Shown in pieces: positions 62,154-64,000 of a DNA stretch of 64,000 nt. The stretch comes from an uncultured Helicobacteraceae bacterium. Lineage in GTDB: Bacteria; Campylobacterota; Campylobacteria; Campylobacterales; Helicobacteraceae. The translations under genes were made by a program, and so were the position numbers. The notes under the pieces are model-generated. The model was not told the DNA's origin, ran no database searches, and saw only the letters and a program-made list of their open reading frames with translations. The DNA lies in assembly GCA_910578285.1 (NCBI GenBank), contig CAJTQL010000010.1, positions 17,161 through 81,160 on the forward strand, read 5' to 3'. Position 1 is the stretch's first letter; every line of letters begins with the position of its first letter.

Positions 62154-63263
62154 CTAGAGCGCAAGCGCTACACGCAAAGCGTCTGCAACCTCGCGTGCTT
62201 GTGCGATGTCGAGATGTTCGCCCATAGGCAGCGAAAGAATCTCGGATTCCCACGCGCATGCGTTGTGTGTTGTGCTTGCTCGCACGAAAGGCACATTTTG
62301 ATACGCAGCGCATGAGGGCAGGGCTTTGGGATAATGCAAACCTGTTTCGATACCTGATTTGGCGAGCCTTTGGCGTACAAAATCTCGTTTGCCGCCGAGA
62401 ATGCGCACAACAAACAAATGCCATACACTCTGTGCTTGCGGGTGCAGCTGTGGCAGCACGATGCCCTTTGTGTCGGCGAGTAGGCGCATATATTCGCGAG
62501 CGATTGTATCACGTTGCATATTCCATGCGTTGAGGTGCGGCAGCTTGACGCGCAAAACCGCTGCTTGCAGGCTATCGAGCCGTGAATTGCGTCCGATTCG
62601 CGTGTGTTCATATTTTTGCAGCCCGCCATGGTGTGCAATTTGGCGACACACACTAAGCAAAGCAGAATCTTTACTGACAATTGCGCCTGCGTCTCCATAC
62701 GCGCCGAGATTCTTGCCCGGATAAAAGCTAAAGCATGCAATCTCTCCAAACGTGCCGACTTTTTGCCCCGCAAATGTTGCGCCATGTGCTTGCGCGCAAT
62801 CTTCGATGATGCGCAAATTGTGCTGTTTTGCGAGCGTGCAAATCGCGTGCATATCGGCACTTTGCCCATACAAATGCACAGCCATAATCGCGCTTGTTTG
62901 CGGGGTGATTTTGCGCTCCAAATCAGCGATGTCCATTGTGTAGGTGCTGTCGCAATCGACAAAAACGAGTCGGAGCTGGTTGCGCGCAACGGCTTCAGCA
63001 CTCGCCGCAAATGTGTTTGCAGGCAGCAAAACTTCAGAATCTTTGGGCAGATTCAGCGCTTGTATGGCGATTTCAAGTGCGTCTGTGCCATTGCCAACAC
63101 CTAGCGCGCTTGCGCCGACAAACGCGCCAAATTCTTGCTCGAAGCGCTCAACTTCATCGCCCCCGATAAATCTTGCATTTTCAAGTATGCGAGCAATGGC
63201 TGGTTCGATTTCGGCGCGCAGGCTCGCGGTTTGTTTGCGCAAATCGAGGAATTTTACAGCCAT
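62154..63263 (-). CDS. DegT/DnrJ/EryC1 family sugar aminotransferase
   Basis: A 369-residue PLP aminotransferase: VKFLDLRKQTASLRAEI, VGNGTDALEIAIQALNL, the PLP-Lys motif CFSFYPGKNLGAYGDAG, and VVHLYGQSADM-like substrate loop (AVHLYGQSADMHAI). It resembles QdtB/FdtB/VioA enzymes that aminate nucleotide keto-sugars for surface polysaccharide. It overlaps the methyltransferase by 10 bp. A second copy of this fold (pglE) lies 12 kb away, but motifs differ. Confidence 0.88.
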   Translation of the reverse strand: MAVKFLDLRKQTASLRAEIEPAIARILENARFIGGDEVERFEQEFGAFVGASALGVGNGTDALEIAIQALNLPKDSEVLLPANTFAASAEAVARNQLRLVFVDCDSTYTMDIADLERKITPQTSAIMAVHLYGQSADMHAICTLAKQHNLRIIEDCAQAHGATFAGQKVGTFGEIACFSFYPGKNLGAYGDAGAIVSKDSALLSVCRQIAHHGGLQKYEHTRIGRNSRLDSLQAAVLRVKLPHLNAWNMQRDTIAREYMRLLADTKGIVLPQLHPQAQSVWHLFVVRILGGKRDFVRQRLAKSGIETGLHYPKALPSCAAYQNVPFVRASTTHNACAWESEILSLPMGEHLDIAQAREVADALRVALAL

Positions 63264-63904
63264 ATCGCCCCCATTCTGTCATAGTCTGTGTGTTTGTGTT
63301 TTTGGGCAATCTCTGCCCACGCAGTGCGCATGCCTTCGCTCCATGCGATGTCATCAAAACACATCGCCCCCCCCCCACGCACAAAGGGCAGAATCTGTGT
63401 GTAATAGCTAAGTGTTGCCTGCTGGTCATGGTGTCCATCGACAAAGACAAAGTCAAATGGGGCATGAGATTTCAAGAGATTGGGTAGCACGACATCAAAG
63501 CGTCCGATATGAATCGTGATGTTTGCGCAACCTAAAATGCTATGGTTATTGCGTGCAACATCTGCCAAGCTCGGTGCGCCTTCAATTGTGTCAATCGTTG
63601 CGCTTGGGGCGAGCAAGCTCATATAAGAGCTGCTAAAGCCACAACATGTGCCTAGCTCGAGGATTCTTTGGGGTTTGATTTGTGCAAAAATTTCTGCAAT
63701 TTGTGTTGCTTTGTCAGGCTTTACGCCAATTGATGCCATTTGCGCAAGCGGAACTTGCACGCATACACCTTCTTGCATTTGCTCTTTTGTGCGCTTGTCT
63801 TCGGGTTTGCCTGCTCCATAGTCGATAATCTCGAGAATTGCATGCGAATCTTGCAACTCTTTGCGCCGCGATTCGATACGCTCGATGATATGCTCTAGTA
63901 CCAT
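63254..63904 (-). CDS. class I SAM-dependent methyltransferase, phase-variable candidate
   Basis: A 216-residue methyltransferase: SAM motif ILELGTCCGFSSSYMSLL, then IDTIEGAPSLADVAR and DFVFVDGHHDQQATLSYY, like the Methyltransf_24/O-methyltransferase group that modifies sugars or small molecules. Residues Arg-Gly-Gly-Gly-Ala are encoded by a run of ten G on the sense strand (63376-63367); in this sequence the frame is open. Start ATG at 63904 follows GGGAAACA. Confidence 0.85.
   Translation of the reverse strand: MVLEHIIERIESRRKELQDSHAILEIIDYGAGKPEDKRTKEQMQEGVCVQVPLAQMASIGVKPDKATQIAEIFAQIKPQRILELGTCCGFSSSYMSLLAPSATIDTIEGAPSLADVARNNHSILGCANITIHIGRFDVVLPNLLKSHAPFDFVFVDGHHDQQATLSYYTQILPFVRGGGAMCFDDIAWSEGMRTAWAEIAQKHKHTDYDRMGAIWL
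63367..63376 (-). repeat. G10 homopolymer inside the methyltransferase gene
   Basis: Ten C on the plus strand, ten G on the sense strand, about 177 codons into the gene. Tracts of this length are typical phase-variation switches in Campylobacter and Helicobacter. Confidence 0.9.
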
Positions 63905-64000
63905 TGTTTCCCTTGTCTAAAATTAGAATCTATACGGATTCTAACATGTTTTTGCTAAAGTTTTATTTCGAGCGAGAGTAAGCAGCACTGATAGTTGTCG
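63905..64000. other. right-edge segment
   Basis: Contains a possible minus-strand -10 (TAGAAT) for the methyltransferase and AT-rich sequence. Two minus-strand frames enter from the edge and stop within 40 bp; neither can be assigned. Confidence 0.3.

Noticed and set aside
1..64000. CRISPR arrays, insertion sequences, prophage or rRNA genes
   Set aside because: No spaced direct repeats, transposase or integrase frames, phage structural genes or rRNA sequence were found.

Overview
The window is from an epsilonproteobacterium, most likely a Helicobacter. Gene content and order point there: a second glutamyl-tRNA synthetase followed by yggT and slt, an ArsRS pair next to hemB, cheV-cheA-cheW with a receiver domain fused to CheA, a RHRX7S ThyX, an ATP-dependent MATE/aguB neighbourhood, and a Campylobacter-type major porin. 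A species cannot be named from sequence reading alone. There is no phage, insertion sequence, rRNA operon or CRISPR array; most of it is densely packed chromosome with many 1-20 bp gene overlaps.

Layout. 1-6838 (minus): ppk, a Fic-domain protein with a substituted catalytic His, a small membrane protein, yaaA, gltX, yggT and the start of slt (cut by the left edge). 6904-11479 (minus): a MacAB-TolC-like tripartite exporter with separate ATPase and permease. 11561-11946 (plus): promoter and tRNA-Lys-Glu-Val-Asp. 11950-13762 (minus): siroheme synthase and a low-mass tyrosine phosphatase. 13949-16832 (plus): cstA, a tiny protein ending in Cys-Cys, and an ArsA/GET3 ATPase. 17034-19229 (plus): TRIC channel and queC-queD-queE. 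19233-23468 (minus): small orphan, DUF3943 protein, hemB, arsS, arsR, preceded by a probable structured RNA (about 23608-23836). 23890-26170 (minus): leuD-leuB-TPR-CiaD-like. 26330-27511 nifS. 27491-29987 (minus): prepilin peptidase, lptF, truA. 30082-37053 (plus): argC, a metallophosphoesterase, cheV-cheA-cheW, serB and an exported protein. 37055-39841 (minus): outer-membrane protein, gap, rodA, tRNA-Ile2. 40073-45982 (plus): mini-ORF, dusB, ABC-F ATPase, alaS, PepSY-like membrane protein. 46001-53127 (minus): alr, a fused PglC-PglD, PglE, PglF, ThyX and a FUSC protein; the pgl genes make and load di-N-acetylbacillosamine on a lipid carrier. 53187-58282 (plus): acidic protein, aguB, MATE pump, nusA, major porin. 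62154-63904 (minus): sugar aminotransferase and a phase-variable methyltransferase.

The most unusual block is 58413-61865. An exported protein carries a Sec signal peptide followed by a near-perfect double-glycine leader (L-T-x-x-E-x-x-x-V-x-G-G). Downstream lie a Cj0814-like protein behind a sigma-28 promoter, an outer-membrane beta-barrel, and a stand-alone exported C39 peptidase with Gln, Cys, His and Asp in place. C39 enzymes cut after double glycine and are normally fused to ABC exporters. Here substrate, protease and barrel suggest periplasmic leader removal followed by outer-membrane export, in the manner of the Pseudomonas Fap amyloid system. The barrel gene has an in-frame TGA in its signal peptide, so the system may be switched off or broken in this isolate.

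Slippage-prone tracts appear in several places: G10 inside the terminal methyltransferase, G8 just before ppk, and T9 in the spacer of the tRNA promoter.
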